From NCBI GenBank assembly GCA_963971575.1, contig OZ020616.1, positions 53,923,201 through 53,987,200 on the forward strand: DNA of 64,000 nt. Direction: 5' to 3'. A program made the translations under genes and the position numbers. Shown in pieces: positions 1 through 11,217 of the stretch; the stretch's first letter is position 1; the number at the start of each line of letters is the position of its first letter. Source of the DNA: Liopterus haemorrhoidalis (taxonomy: Eukaryota > Arthropoda > Insecta > Coleoptera > Dytiscidae). The notes below the pieces were generated by a model. The model did not search any database. It was not told the DNA's origin and saw nothing but the letters and a program-made list of their open reading frames with translations.

Positions 1-590
1 CAAATCGAGTAGATCAATTGGTAGTCGACAGAGAGTTTCCCCGAGAATTCAGAGTTCACTCTATCGTATTTAACTAAAACACAGCAGATGACAACAGAAC
101 ACATTATATATTAAGCAGAAGACTAGCTAACACATTGATTAGATCAATTGGTAGTCGACAGAGAGTTTCTCCAAGAATTCAGAGTTCACTCTATCGTATT
201 TAGCTAGAACACAACAGATTACAATAGGACACATAAGATATTAAGCATAAGGCTAGTTAACAAATCGAGTAGATCAATTGGTAGTCGACAGAGAGTTTCC
301 CCGAGAATTCAGAGTTCACTCTATCGTATTTAACTAAAACACAGCAGATGACAACAGAACACATTATATATTAAGCAGAAGACTAGCTAACACATTGATT
401 AGATCAACTGGTAGTCGACAGAGAGTTTCCCCAAGAATTCAGAGTTCACTCTATCGTATTTAGCTATAACACAACAGATGACAACGGAACACATTAGATA
501 TTAAGCATAAAGCTAGTAAACATATCGAGCAGATCAACTGGTAGTCGACAGAGAGTATCCCGAAAAATTCAGAGTTCACGTATTGTGCAA
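1..590. repeat. 130-bp tandem repeat with dimeric (260-bp) higher-order pattern
   Basis: The anchor AGATCAATTGGTAGTCGACA (or with AACTG) recurs at 11, 141, 271, 401 and 531, exactly 130 bp apart. Units 1 and 3 are nearly identical and share the CAAATCGAGT start. Units 2 and 4 share CACATTGATT. The array is therefore organised as a 260-bp dimer. The fifth unit decays after about 580. The array runs off the left window edge, so the copy number is unknown. This looks like a satellite; no coding potential is evident. Confidence 0.9.
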
Positions 591-755
591 CTAATATAGA
601 CAAAACTTAATTGGGTATTATATTGAATTATCAACTTGAATCGTTATGAGATGCATTACGTTTAATAAAAATCAGTTTTGAAATAATTCTGTTGACACAA
701 TTTGTATAATTTAAATCTATTTGAATAGTTTGTTTAAATCAGTTTAAAGTTAAGC

Positions 756-812
756 TAGAACAAATCGAATAGATCACCAAGTAATCAACCGAGAGTGTAT
801 ACAAGAATATAG
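756..812. repeat. Detached degenerate unit of the 130-bp repeat
   Basis: The stretch starting AACAAATCGAATAGATCACC aligns with the start of the 130-bp unit over about 55 bp with scattered substitutions. It is separated from the main array by about 170 bp of unrelated AT-rich sequence and is probably an eroded end of the array. Confidence 0.6.
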
Positions 813-2319
813 TTTCCGTATATTTCCGCGAACCATACCAATACTATCCGTCTGTTAAAATATATATATATATATATCTGTATGCTAAGGAGTACTTTTT
901 CATGGATCAAAATTAGCAATGTTCCAAGAAATGACAGTGTTAAAATTTTAAGTTTTTTTTTATTAATCAAATTTTGAATTTAACACAGAAACTTTTAACA
1001 ATGCAAAATTCAAATAATTTTACAACTCTAAAATATTTCTTGCATGACAATTGGAATAATAATATTTATTTCATGCTAGACATCTTACGACGTTTACATT
1101 TGTCAGTACGTACATAGTAGTCAGTAATACATTGAACAAAAGTTGAAATACATGTCGAATACACTGAAAAATTAAATACAATATTAAATGTGATACATTC
1201 GCAAAATTTTAAATATAATTAGCACTAGTAGAAAAAAAAATTAATGAATGAAATACTAAGCGAATTGATCTCTGAATTTTAAAACGTTATTTCAAGGTGA
1301 TCTAAGCTAAGCCAAGGAGAGAATAAATAATAATCACTTGGCGTAAGGATGAGACTGTATGATGAATGCGGAAAAATGTCTCGGAAGAATTTGGCAAGTT
1401 AGATGAATGTTTTTGTGACACTCTGGATATTCGCTAACTTGAGAACGCAGCACTGGGGGTCCGTGATAACAAAAAGGTTGGGAATTACTAATTTAAGAGA
1501 TTCATTACAAAATGGTCTAATGGTTTAAGCTGGGTTAATCTTGTTCTTTTTTTATTCTTTGTTGTTCAGGAGAATTTTATCTAGTCTTGGAGTGGTCCGC
1601 AATTATTGAATATTTGACAATCACTGCTTTCAATCGGTTTTACAAACAACATAAAATTCCCAACAAAACTGAAATGAAAATAAATCCAATAGAAATACAA
1701 ACATCTATAATTATATTAAAATGTTTGTTCATCGCATAACACACAAAATTTATCTTGATTTATATCTTTAATCATTTATTCTGTTGTAGTATGGTACTAA
1801 TTATTCTGTTTTGTGATACGATTAAGACCTTAAGGCTATTAACAAACGCTTGTTACAAGAGAATTTGGAAATGTTGGGGCAGGCTTGTAAGTATACGGGC
1901 AAAGCTTTCAATTTCCCCCATTAACGGTAATATGCGCAAATGCATGCTTCTCTCCACCATAAACCGTTAAATTGAAATGTCACAAGGACTTGGTAACGCT
2001 CACTTCACTCTGAAATACTTACCTGAATTATTTGATAATTGAAAACAACAAATGAAATTTCAAAATAAGTTTATTTGAAAATCCTAAAATATTTCTGTTA
2101 TAAGAAACCGTCAGTCAGTTTTTTTTTTTCCCTCAATGATCAAGTCCTCAATTTTAATATTATAATTATTATTTCCATATCAATTCACGCCAAATCTTCT
2201 GTCGGTTCGCGCCAAAAATTTTACCTAACTCACTAATTCTTCTGTCAGTATATCTGTTCTCATAGTCCATTTTCGTCGTCGACCAGTAGACTACGCACTC
2301 TAATCGTCTGCCTCTCATG
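813..2319. other. AT-rich stretch, no gene seen
   Basis: There is a short (TA)n run near 860-880 and several poly-A/T runs. The short open frames here have no recognisable domain or splice context. Nothing further can be supported. Confidence 0.5.
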
Positions 2320-2548
2320 TATACGATGGTTGCCTTTTAAATTCCGGGATTTGAAAACAATTATCAACAAAAGTGGCTTTATTGTTTTTAAAAATATTCT
2401 CCATGTAGATCAATACACTTTTGCTTGCGTCTGAACCAATTTTCGAAGCACTTTTTCCACTCCGATTAAGGCTTTTTCCACTGCGATTGTCAAAGTATGT
2501 GGGATGCGAACAAATCTTTTTGACGGCCAAATGTTCATACAATATTGA

Positions 2549-3290
2549 ATGTTTCCAAAGTTCTAGGAATTAAGCTACAATTTGTATTATTTTGTTAATT
2601 TTCTTCAATATTACAGTGTAGTTTTTCAACATAATCTCCATTTAACTGAACACATTTATCCCAACGATAAACTAATTTTTTTAAGCCGTCCTCAAAGATC
2701 TTTCCTATTGAGTTTCTGTTCTGGTCCCAACAGCCTTAGCACCCAGCGCGTCGAAACCTTGCTAACGCCCAAACAATCATGCAAGATGTCATGAACTTGT
2801 CGTGTACCTATCCCTAGGCGCACACTAATTTGACGAATAGTCATTCGCCTGTCCTCTTTCAGTAGGTCTTCGACGGCAGTAATGTTTCTTTCATTTACCG
2901 ACGTGCTTGGGTGCCCACTGCGTGGATCGTCTTCTAGTGATGTTCTACTGGTTTTAAAACGATCGATCCACCGATAAATAGTACTTTTGGATTCTTCAGA
3001 CTCACCAAATACTCCTTGCAGACGCTGAATAATTTCTGATGTTTTCACACCTTCTTTCCACAAAAAGAAAATTATTGCTCTTTGAGATTTTGCTGCGTCT
3101 TCCATGGTTACAAAAACAGTGCTATGAAAACGCGTCTATATCAGTCGAACACCTAAATCAGACTGAACAATATTGCACTAGATAGTTGCATAAACATGTC
3201 AAGTCTTGTCTGGCACCAATAACATTGCCTATAAGTTACGCGTAATTTAATTATAGCACAATTCCCAGAGCTTAGGAAACATCTCTCGTA
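2549..3290 (-). mobile_element. Inner mariner, internally deleted, inserted into the outer mariner
   Basis: Terminal repeats pair ATGTTTCCAAAGTTCTAGGA (2549 onward) with the complement of 3252-3288 (CGAGAGATGTTTCCTAAGCT). A TA sits at the 3289-3290 border, as expected for mariner targets. The left terminus lacks about ten outer bases. The element is only about 740 bp and joins an N-terminal transposase half to a C-terminal tail, so it is a deletion derivative. It interrupts the outer element's reading frame between a TSI and an HSIL motif. Confidence 0.85.
2600..3105 (-). pseudogene. Mariner transposase N-terminus fused out of frame to C-terminus
   Basis: The frame from 3105 to 2692 encodes 137 residues. 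It begins MEDAAKSQRA and carries the paired helix-turn-helix region of mariner transposases, with STIYRWIDRFK and RRMTIRQISVRLGIG. It ends in LNRKDL at the junction. The C-terminal tail (KKLVYRWDKCVQLNGDYVEK) follows in a different frame at about 2700-2600. All catalytic aspartates lie in the missing part. Full-length mariner transposases have about 345 residues. The intact HTH could only give a DNA-binding fragment if expressed. Confidence 0.85.
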
Positions 3291-3847
3291 TGCTGGTCCC
3301 ACTAATGCCCAATACCTCAATCTTACAATAAATCACATGACGATCTTGCAGTATTAGTTCACGCACAGCATCAATGTGTTCCGGAACAACAACCTATTTT
3401 AGACGACCTTCACGAAATTCGTTCTTAAGCGAACTACGACCAAAATTGAAGTCGGCAAACCATCGATAAACAATAGTCCTTGATGGTGCTTCATCGCCAA
3501 AAGTCGAATTAAGTTCATCGATCCACTGTTGTTGGGTTAATCCACGTCGAAGGTTGTAAAAAATATTCCAACGAAAATTATTATTATTATTATTATTAAA
3601 GAAAATAAGGAACTGAAGCCATTAGGATTGTATTGTTCTATTTTACTTTTAATGTTCACGATTTAATTCCATTTTTTGCTGAGATGATTTTTTTCAAGTT
3701 ACTGTAAACAACACAAATAGCGCTCGTAAGTCCAAAAGTTCCGAGTGCGTATGCTGTCTAAAATGTCAAACTTTGCGATAGAAGCGTCAGTTGCCAGATG
3801 GCAGCACTAGTTTAGGGCAATCTCGAAATATATGAGGCAACCCTCGA

Positions 3848-4555
3848 TTTATAGATTTACAAGAAGTTCCACTTCTTAATCTGGGTTATATGTATCTTTT
3901 TTTGTAATGGTAAATAACTTGTTCAAAAATAAAACAGATATTGTAGACAAAGATAATAAATTATCAGTGTAAACTATCAAAGAACAATAATTGAACATAA
4001 AACATATTCTTTGAATAACTAAAAAAAGAGGTAGCGTGCTCTAAACAGTATCGTGACGTCACGAAAGGGGTGAGATATTAACAGTAACAAGCAGAGAATG
4101 CCAGAGTATCGTTTCGGACATCCACGACATTCCAACAACTTTGGCCTCGTTCACAACATAATTAGCGCCAATCCAATAATTCCAATTAGAAGTTTGACCC
4201 ATTTACTCTATGAAATGTAACTTCAAACTACTAAAATTGTATTATTGTCCAACTAAAAAGTCATGTGATGCAGTTATTTTATTGCAAGGTTATATTAATT
4301 TAGTTGTTTACGAAGAATTTTTTAAAACTACATCTAGGTAACTAATTAAACAATTACTTCATTGAAATTTTTCCAATTAAAATTTGTTTCTGTATACTAT
4401 TTTATTGTTTATTGTTACCAGAAGCTCTATATATGTACCTTGTTAAACAAGAAATTTACAAAATATTGTACTGACATATATCATTATGTAGGGAAAATAC
4501 TAATAATATAAATTGAAGTTACAGTTAACTTTTTCTTGCATATAATATTGATATA
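3848..4555. other. AT-rich stretch, no gene seen
   Basis: No coding signal is visible. One perfect palindrome, CGTGACGTCACG, lies at about 4052-4063 and contains a CRE-type TGACGTCA core, but there is no promoter context around it. Confidence 0.4.
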
Positions 4556-4870
4556 CTTCACTCGTACTTTTTCTGTGTATCTCTCAAACTCAAGGGTTCC
4601 TACACATAGTGAGTTCATAATCCGCGAATGGTTTCGGATATGAATCTCATTCTCCGTGTTCGCTGGCTGGTTGCAATGATTCTTAAGAAAAAGTCAAGGG
4701 TTGCTGAATTAAACTTGTCATTTTAACTAACCTATTTTAATTATGACTTACAATTATGTTGTTAATAGCTTATCCAAATTTGGGACACATATTCACAAAT
4801 TTTCAAACACCTGAGAAGCTACACGAAATACTAGGCTCGTCTGTACAGGTCCGATCCTTTATTATAACAT
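4556..4870 (-). repeat. Diverged copy of the 57.2-kb LTR-like repeat end
   Basis: The block including GCTGGTTGCAATGATTCTTA and AACTAACCTATTTTAATTA aligns by eye with 57247-57520, which has GCTGGTTGCTATGATTCTTG and AACTAACCTACTTTAATTA. The alignment continues through the ACAATTATG and GACACA(C/T)ATTC motifs. This establishes a dispersed family. The orientation assigned follows the LTR-like copy at 57 kb. Confidence 0.55.
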
Positions 4871-5600
4871 GTCTCAGCATCTGTAGCTATTACCGTCATC
4901 ATCATAAGATTGGAAGTGCCTAGGCTGTTAAACTAGTTCCGTGGCTATAATTTTTTTATTTACAAACAATATTTCTTGTATCAGGCTATAGTCTTTACAC
5001 ATTTTAATGATATTTGTTCAATATGTACACTGTTTGAATGCTCTTTTAATTTTCTGTAATTCATTTGGTCATTTTAAACATATTTTCATGTAGACTACTT
5101 AAAATGAGAAACATTTTCACTATTGCACCGTCTTACTACTGTAATTTTCAAGTAATCCATGGTAACGGTAATGTACTCTTCATAATCGTTACCATAAAAC
5201 TCTCATTGTTGTGGGATGAAACTGAGATTTTCTTTTAAGGCGAGAAGGAACATTTATAGAAATTTACTTTAAATCGCTTCTTAAGGAGAAACTATATCTA
5301 TTAACAAATTTTAAATAAAAGAAAAGAAATCGAAATTTCCCAACAGGATAAGAAAAGTGTTGTAATGTTGGGTAAAATATCGATAACAAACTTGAGTAAA
5401 CTAAATATAATACAAATTTATAATTATGTTCTTTTTGAATGTATATGATTATGTATGCATGTTACTTATTATTTTGCAAATAGTGAGAAAAATGGTGAAG
5501 AGAATCAGCTTCTATCTTTGCTCTAAATAGTTTTTGTAGAGTCTTCTTGTCGACGACATCTTGTTGACGTCAGTTTTAATGGCTTATAATTGATGCTCAG
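4871..5600. other. AT-rich stretch with one small hairpin, no gene seen
   Basis: GGTAACG at 5161 pairs with CGTTACC at about 5186, giving a short 7-bp stem. No coding or element signature is recognised in the rest. Confidence 0.4.
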
Positions 5601-5624
5601 AATTTCGTTGTTTTTAAATTAAAT

Positions 5625-6370
5625 TTTCCTAATGATTTTATAAAATAATGTACAAGACTTCACAAATAAAACAGTAAGTTCGATTCTCGCAGAAAGAGTA
5701 TCAGCCTCTCCATGTACTCTGTCGTCACCTAAAGCTACTGACAGGTCATGGCACAGGTCTAATCTCTCCCTGACATCCTTAAACTGTATACACTGAGTTA
5801 AAATGTGTAACACAGACAAATCTGTGTTACACGTCTCACATATTGGAGGCTCTTCAACTCGAAGGAAGTGTCCATGGGCCCACCAACAGAGGCCTATACG
5901 GAGGCGTGTGATGGCGGTTTTCTCCCTGTGGTTAATCCTGTAGGAATAACCCCATGGTTTAATATCTCCCTTAATCTGTCTTAATTTAACATCCTGAATG
6001 CTGCTTCACACATGCTGCCACCTGACTAAAACTAGATGTTTCAGAGTCTTTGCGTCTTCTGTAAATATGAAAATCACATCAATAGGCCTGTGGGAGGCGG
6101 CTTTTGCAGTGACATCAGCCGCTTCATTACCTTTAATACCAACATGAATTCAAAAGAGCTCTACTCTCACATTCTGAGCATTCAGATTGTAGAGTAGCAA
6201 TCGGATCTTTAGTACAAGAGGATGCACTGGATCTGGATCTTGGATACTGTTCAGAGTGCTCAGCGAGTCCGTCAAGAGAACACCAGATAGACTTTGCTAT
6301 GACGAAACAGAACACATGGCTTTGAAAATAACGTACAGATCAGCAGTGTACACACTCGTTATGGAGTGCA
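5625..6370 (-). mobile_element. Non-LTR retrotransposon fragment with RNase H and C-terminal zinc knuckle
   Basis: Read on the minus strand from 6370, broken frames carry RNase H-like text (SLDGLAEHSEQYPRSRSSAS) and the start of a region that in the 28.5-kb copy reads WIPGHVGIKGNEAAD. A knuckle-like PICETCNTDLSVLHILTQC motif follows, then an ERLDLCHDLSVALGDDRV tail. It is collinear with the plus-strand copy at 28542-29404 and clearly the same family. An RNase H domain behind the reverse transcriptase points to an I/Loa/Jockey-type element. Several frameshifts and stops make it a relic, and the 3' tail is missing. Confidence 0.75.
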
Positions 6371-6420
6371 GACGGTACTAAAACTGCTGACTATCTAACT
6401 TGGATAAAATGTTAATAACC

Positions 6421-7140
6421 AAGTTTTGATAATATTATAAATAATAAAAAAAAATTAACAGCTCTTCTTTTAATAGAAATAATTTCTCAGCTGTACATAC
6501 CACACTATATTTTGAATAACCCGATTATGCAACAATAATATATTTATTATTATTATTTTTTTGAGTTAAGAACCTGCTGTTTAAAATTATTTTTACCTGA
6601 GGAAGTTTCCTTCAAACTAGCGTGGATTGTAAATAATGAAATGCAGTCGTATAACAATTGTTCCGTAGCATGTAGTGCAACAGCTTTTCCATGTTTTAAC
6701 ACCTTAAACCCAAATAATTTACTAAAAGCCTGTATTTCAGGATCTAAGTTGACAATAAACTATCCACTATCCAACTATGTAAATCAGTTGAATTGCAGCA
6801 AGATAAACTCCAACACTACTGATTACTGAAGATATATATACGTTAAGTGTTGGGTATTTTGTTTCTCTTTTTCACTTTACTGTTCTGCATAATTAAAGAA
6901 AACTACCGTAATTTGCGTTCCTAGAAACTTCACTGTTTATGAAAGGATGTGTATACTTTATTCATATGATGGAGGATGTTTTCTCTCGTATTATTCATGG
7001 TAATTATGATGAAAATGCATTTATAACTGCACTGCAGCATTTTTATAGAAATTGTTACTATGTAACCAACAGAAAATTATTAGACACCAAGCTGTTTTTT
7101 TTTTTTAAGTTTTCGGAGATATGATCTTGAAATCCTTATA
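6421..7140. other. AT-rich stretch, no gene seen
   Basis: There are poly-A/T runs and small open frames without recognisable motifs. Nothing can be assigned before the reverse-transcriptase relic at 7147. Confidence 0.4.
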
Positions 7141-7146
7141 CTGAGG

Positions 7147-7372
7147 ATGGAGAACCGACGACCTCTTAAATCATTTTGTGTAGGCTCTTATATGAATTTA
7201 AATTTTGCAGAACAAATCTTTTTATTTTTAATAATTTACGGTAGACAGCAACGAAATGTATTAAATAGTTACGAATCTGAATTTATAGATGTTACCTCTG
7301 GTGTCCCCCAAGGGGTAAATTTGGCCCCTATGATCTTTAATATTTTTATAAATGATATTTCCACTTGAATGT
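7147..7372 (+). mobile_element. Short non-LTR reverse transcriptase fragment
   Basis: One open frame ends in FIDVTSGVPQGVNLAPMIFN followed by IFINDIS. This is the conserved reverse transcriptase block (T-SGVPQGS-L-P-LFN-FINDI) that precedes the catalytic YADD box in non-LTR elements. An in-frame stop follows immediately and no YADD box is seen, so this is a truncated relic of about 75 codons. Confidence 0.8.
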
Positions 7373-7569
7373 ATAATATTATTGGTGCTTAGTAAAACAG
7401 GAGTTGTAAGTGTTTTTTGATTTCCACCGAATAAAATATTAATGTCAGCTACGTATAGTATTTATTGTAGTTATAGCTGGTTAGTTTCGCTCAATTCGAG
7501 CACTATCATAGCAAAAAAATAAATAATAAATAAATAAAATTTCTTAATAGAGTCAAAATATGCGGTAAA

Positions 7570-7925
7570 ACCTTATTGTGGCGCCCGCTCCTAGCCTAAG
7601 TAAGGTAGGGTGGCCAGACAGTCACACAAATGGTCTTCGCGGCGGCGACTACGAAGAACCACCAGCAGAAGGCTGGAATATAGAATGTAAAACGAGATGG
7701 ACACGGAGACGCACCGAGTTGAGTACCTGGGGAAGACACGGACGACCTGGAAGAAAGGGAAGGGAACTCTTCTGCTCCTAGGGGCTGCTCTAGGAGACTA
7801 ACACAAGGGAAATGATAGCCCTAGCTGGGGTGTAGACGGGTAAAATTCTAGGCCCACAAGTAATGGATTTGGAGGAAGCAACCCTAAAAAATCCCACGAT
7901 GTCTCTGAAAACCATAGTCAAGCGA
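7570..7925. other. GC-richer island of unknown origin
   Basis: Base composition shifts clearly towards G and C relative to both flanks, with a 67-codon open frame at 7578-7781 rich in Arg, Gly and Glu. No domain is recognised. It could be an internal or 5' part of a non-LTR retrotransposon, since such parts are often GC-richer than their hosts. No terminal structure was found. Confidence 0.35.
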
Positions 7926-8232
7926 CAAAAAATGCGGAAAACGTTGCTCAACACGATGGGTGTATCACATAAATAATGTACAGTACCACAAAATACAATA
8001 TTATATAAAAAACTGATAATATAACAAAAATTATTAATATTAAATTCAAAAAAATACAGATATTAAACTAAAAGTCAAATAAAACAGCACACGTGATCAA
8101 TAGACCAGCGTGTGCGAACCAAAATGTACAAGTTACGGTGCTGATGCGATAACTCGCACAATAGAAATATATGTTACAAAAAATATTAATAAACAATGAA
8201 TTTGTACAGATGTAAAATTGAAATGGACTTAC

Positions 8233-8335
8233 AATGCTTTCCTCATGAATATGTAGAATATTTCCAACTTTACATCTGTGGAACTGTTGTTCCAAAAAAC
8301 GGATTTCTGGGTCCTCGGATGCTTTCTTGGCAGGT
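8233..8335 (-). CDS. Candidate internal coding exon, unidentified protein
   Basis: On the minus strand an open frame reads through AKKASEDPEIRFLEQQF and ends HIHEESI directly before a good donor, GTAAGTCC (complement of 8225-8232), in phase 0. A pyrimidine-rich stretch and a possible CCAAG acceptor lie just upstream. The protein text looks like ordinary coding sequence, but I do not recognise the family. It could also be a piece of an unrecognised transposon. It shares strand with the candidate exons at 9746 and 11053. Confidence 0.3.
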
Positions 8336-8399
8336 GTTGATGCACAAAAATTAAATGATAACCAAGAGGGTGATGTATCAATTACTCGCGATAGAGACG

Positions 8400-9740
8400 C
8401 GTGAATTTATAAGAAACTGTTAAATAATAATTCGCAGGCGAAGTATTCACTGATCAGGTCAGCATGTGAGTGATGTAGATGAAAATTAATGTTAAAATCC
8501 GCAAGTAGTGGATTTCAACATTTTATAAAAACACAAAAAAGTTTTTGCGTTTTAAATTAAATTAAATAAATTTAATTTAATAACAATAAGGGTCTTACGA
8601 GTGCGACACTTATCGAAAAATAAAATTGAGAGTTTTAAAATATGTAATGTATGCCTAAACTCAAAAATCTATTTTAAAAAATGTTTTGACCAAGAACAAG
8701 GTAACGACCAGTGGAACAGATACATAATATCCAACCCGTTTTGGGGACAAGGACATGCTATAATGATTGTCCTTATTATCTTTATGTTCTAACACATAAA
8801 GTTACATGTAAATATTACGGGTGCGAACGTGGGTAATCAACCGATTGCTTATAAGTACCCGTAACTTTTATAGATTGCTTACGGAAATCGTTACGGGTTA
8901 CACAGAATTGTTCTACATATTTCAAGTAAAAATCTTTAAAAATGCAACGGGTAAACTAATAGGATTTTGGGCTCGTATGTTGTATACTTATTATTTATTC
9001 ACTGTACTCTGTCTAGTAAACATTGTTTGTTTTAATAGGATACTTGAGTAATTTAAAAAAAAAAACGCCTGAGGTAGATATTCATAATTCTGTTCAACCT
9101 TTAGTTATTTACCGGTTACACAAACCGTATATTATGTTGTATCCTAACCTAACCTTATTCAGTTTAATTTTACATAAAGTATAAACGTTCATTGTATGAA
9201 GCAAAGGGATTCAAAATAGTTCCATTTTGATATGACACATAAAATCTGAGTAGTTGGGTTGTCGGTTAACCCGCAATGTTCATTACGAATTAACAACAAA
9301 TTGACCTCAGGCATAAACGTAGGTTAATACTGTTCTGACATAACTAGAAACACTGATAGTTTCCGAGAACTATTGCTATATTAATCTTCAGTTCACAGAA
9401 CGTGGAGAACTGTTTTGATACATTGAATATGACATTACAGACGGATAAGATAGTTTACAAGACGCTGTCGGTTATATTGTGGTAAATAACATTAGTCTTC
9501 AGACGAAAGAGAAATTGTTTAATTTATCTAACAAACATTAAAGTCAATTTTGTGGTAAATTTAATCTTACAAAGTGAAATTAGTCACCAATCGAAAGGCG
9601 ATTAAGACAATGTGCCCATCCTTTGTCAACGCTGGTATCAAAGTTGGACGTAGCAGTTACCTTTGGCTGACATATGTATATGAGAAGCATACAGGCAATA
9701 TATCAGTTAAACGCCATGGCTGACTAAGCGCAAAAATGAG
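8400..9740. other. AT-rich stretch, no gene seen
   Basis: Short open frames at 8601-8792 and 8821-9051 show no recognisable domain and no convincing splice sites. A small inverted pair (GGACAAGGACA ... TGTCCTT) lies near 8748-8775. Nothing else is supported. Confidence 0.4.
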
Positions 9741-9745
9741 CTTAC

Positions 9746-9934
9746 GTTTGTAAAATGGCGTCTGATAGTGATAAGAATATCTGCTTGGGAGTGAAATTTG
9801 GCTGACTTGTGATGAGTTGTCTATACACGTGATACTTGGAGCTAGACAAATATAAATATTGGTCATCACGTGCCACACCATGTAGAAGCCTTTGGATATG
9901 AACACGTGTAGGCTGATTACCGGCGATTTTAAGC
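9746..9934 (-). CDS. Candidate coding exon, unidentified protein
   Basis: The minus-strand frame reads LKIAGNQPTRVHIQRLLHG, then DDQYLYLSSSKYHVYRQL and FTPKQIFLSLSDAIL. It ends at a GTAAGC donor (complement of 9740-9745) one codon before an in-frame stop. A pyrimidine-rich run (TTTCTTCTCACC) precedes a possible acceptor near 9935. The composition is protein-like, but I cannot name a family. Exon phase (2) does not obviously match the candidate exon at 8233, so membership of one gene is unproven. Confidence 0.3.
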
Positions 9935-10299
9935 TCCAACGGTGAGAAGAAATATCGTCACACTGTCAAATGTACCCAACCACAAAAGACGCTTTTTTGT
10001 ACATCTAAGTGCTGGCAAGCTTATAAGCTTGCGAAGTTTCTTTGAAACATTTTTTACCAGCTTTCAAGCTGACATTCACTTTTTTGATATTTTGTTATTT
10101 AATATTATTATTAATTGGGGTTTGGCAGGTCTTGACAAGCGTCCACTTGTCGCAAACTTTAGTAACCTTTTGAGCCACGTCATACTAGAGACTGGTGGAA
10201 CTAAATACACCCGGCTGCATCCCAAACGTTGGCACATGATCCAGAAATATGCAGTCCCAGAAATTATGCTAGATCCAGTGCCCGTACAATGAGGAGTGA

Positions 10300-11000
10300 C
10301 TCAATAAACACTGTTTTTTGCTCCTGCTGGTCAAAAAGTTTGCAGATGATCTGCATCATAGAAAAAAGTTCTTTTTAGATGAGGAACTCGCTTACTAATA
10401 ATTGTCAAAGAGTTCGTTCAGTAAACCTGATAACGGAGATCAGGCGCAGCAGTAAAAGCGCCATGTGAGGGATCCGCAAATTAAAAAATTTGGGTGGCAA
10501 ATTTAAATATTTACACTATTTTCTTTTATTTTTTAATTTTAAAAATTTAAATTAAAATTTAAATTAACAATTGATATTATCTATCTTAAAAATGTATTTA
10601 ATTCTTAAATGCTTTCCAAATTCTATTAAAATAACATTGAAGAATTCAAATACATTTTTAAGATTGTTAACATCAATGTAATATAAATATGTTATACAAA
10701 ATAAAATAAACAAAAATACAAACAATTAAAATATTAAGTCTATATTTATATATTTTTACATATATTATCTAAAATATGTCATTTTAGAAAAATTAGACTA
10801 TAAAGAAAAAAATACTATAATCATTAAAATTACCTGATGTACGGGTACTTCGTACGGCTTTTGTTGTATATATATATATCTATACACATAATAATACACA
10901 ATTAAATAAACTGTTGATGAGTGGTTATGATAATTAAGATACTTCAATAAATTTATATATAGGTTGCGCCCAATATTCATCTTATTAAAAAGTATATTAA
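10300..11000. other. AT-rich stretch with a long hairpin
   Basis: There is no coding signal. TCTTAAAAATGTATTTAATT at about 10584 pairs with the complement of 10641-10664, giving a stem of roughly 24 bp with few mismatches and a loop of about 38 nt. A CGGGTACTTCGTACGG motif lies at 10842-10857; a close relative of it occurs at 54120-54136. Confidence 0.5.
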
Positions 11001-11052
11001 ACAGTAAAGAACCTTTATTTTAAATCACTTTTCTTGTATATATTTTGCTTAC

Positions 11053-11217
11053 TTTTTGAATATACCATTCAAATTTTGGATGCCTGATGCGATTCACCCA
11101 CACGTTAAAAACATCGGCTTCAAATAAAGGAGAACGATGTCTAGTTGATGTAATATCATGACATCCCGGAACACAATATTTTTTAATATTCCTTGGAAAT
11201 GGTACAATAGGCTCCAT
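11053..11217 (-). CDS. THAP zinc-finger first exon, partial gene
   Basis: An ATG at 11217 opens 55 codons on the minus strand ending at a GTAAGC donor (complement of 11047-11052) in phase 0. Residues 14-19 are YCVPGC, the first Cys pair of the C2CH THAP finger. They are followed by HRSPLF, VFNVWV with the conserved Trp, and RHPKF with the conserved Pro. The last Cys-His pair is absent and would be expected in the next exon. THAP domains bind DNA in a sequence-specific way and occur both in host regulators and in P-type transposases. No downstream exon was identified with confidence, so this may be a live exon or a relic. Confidence 0.55.

Larger units (their letters stand above)
2322..3847 (-). 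mobile_element. Outer irritans-type mariner, internally deleted and split by a second mariner
   Basis: The left terminal repeat starts TACGATGGTTGCC at 2322. The mirrored end, GGCAACCCTCGA, finishes near 3847. Read on the minus strand, 3580 to 3290 encodes the N-terminal helix-turn-helix half of a mariner transposase (for example FGDEAPSRT, VYRWFADF, PEHIDAVRELI), with one stop. After the nested element at 2549-3290 the same protein resumes at 2548 with HSILYEHLAVKKICS. It then jumps from an ASKS segment directly to the C-terminal KCIDLHGEYF motif, so the catalytic region is deleted. About 75 bp of foreign, ATT-repeat-bearing sequence near 3580-3655 also interrupts the start of the coding region. 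Confidence 0.85.

Noticed and set aside
1..590. CRISPR-like array
   Set aside because: Units of 130 bp are contiguous with no unique spacers, and the sequence is eukaryotic; it is a satellite.
4052..4063. CRE-containing palindrome CGTGACGTCACG as a promoter element
   Set aside because: No transcription start, exon or conserved context nearby; one 12-bp palindrome can occur by chance.
9942..10292. 116-codon plus-strand open frame
   Set aside because: No recognisable domain, atypical composition, and it overlaps a more protein-like frame on the other strand. Coding status cannot be supported.
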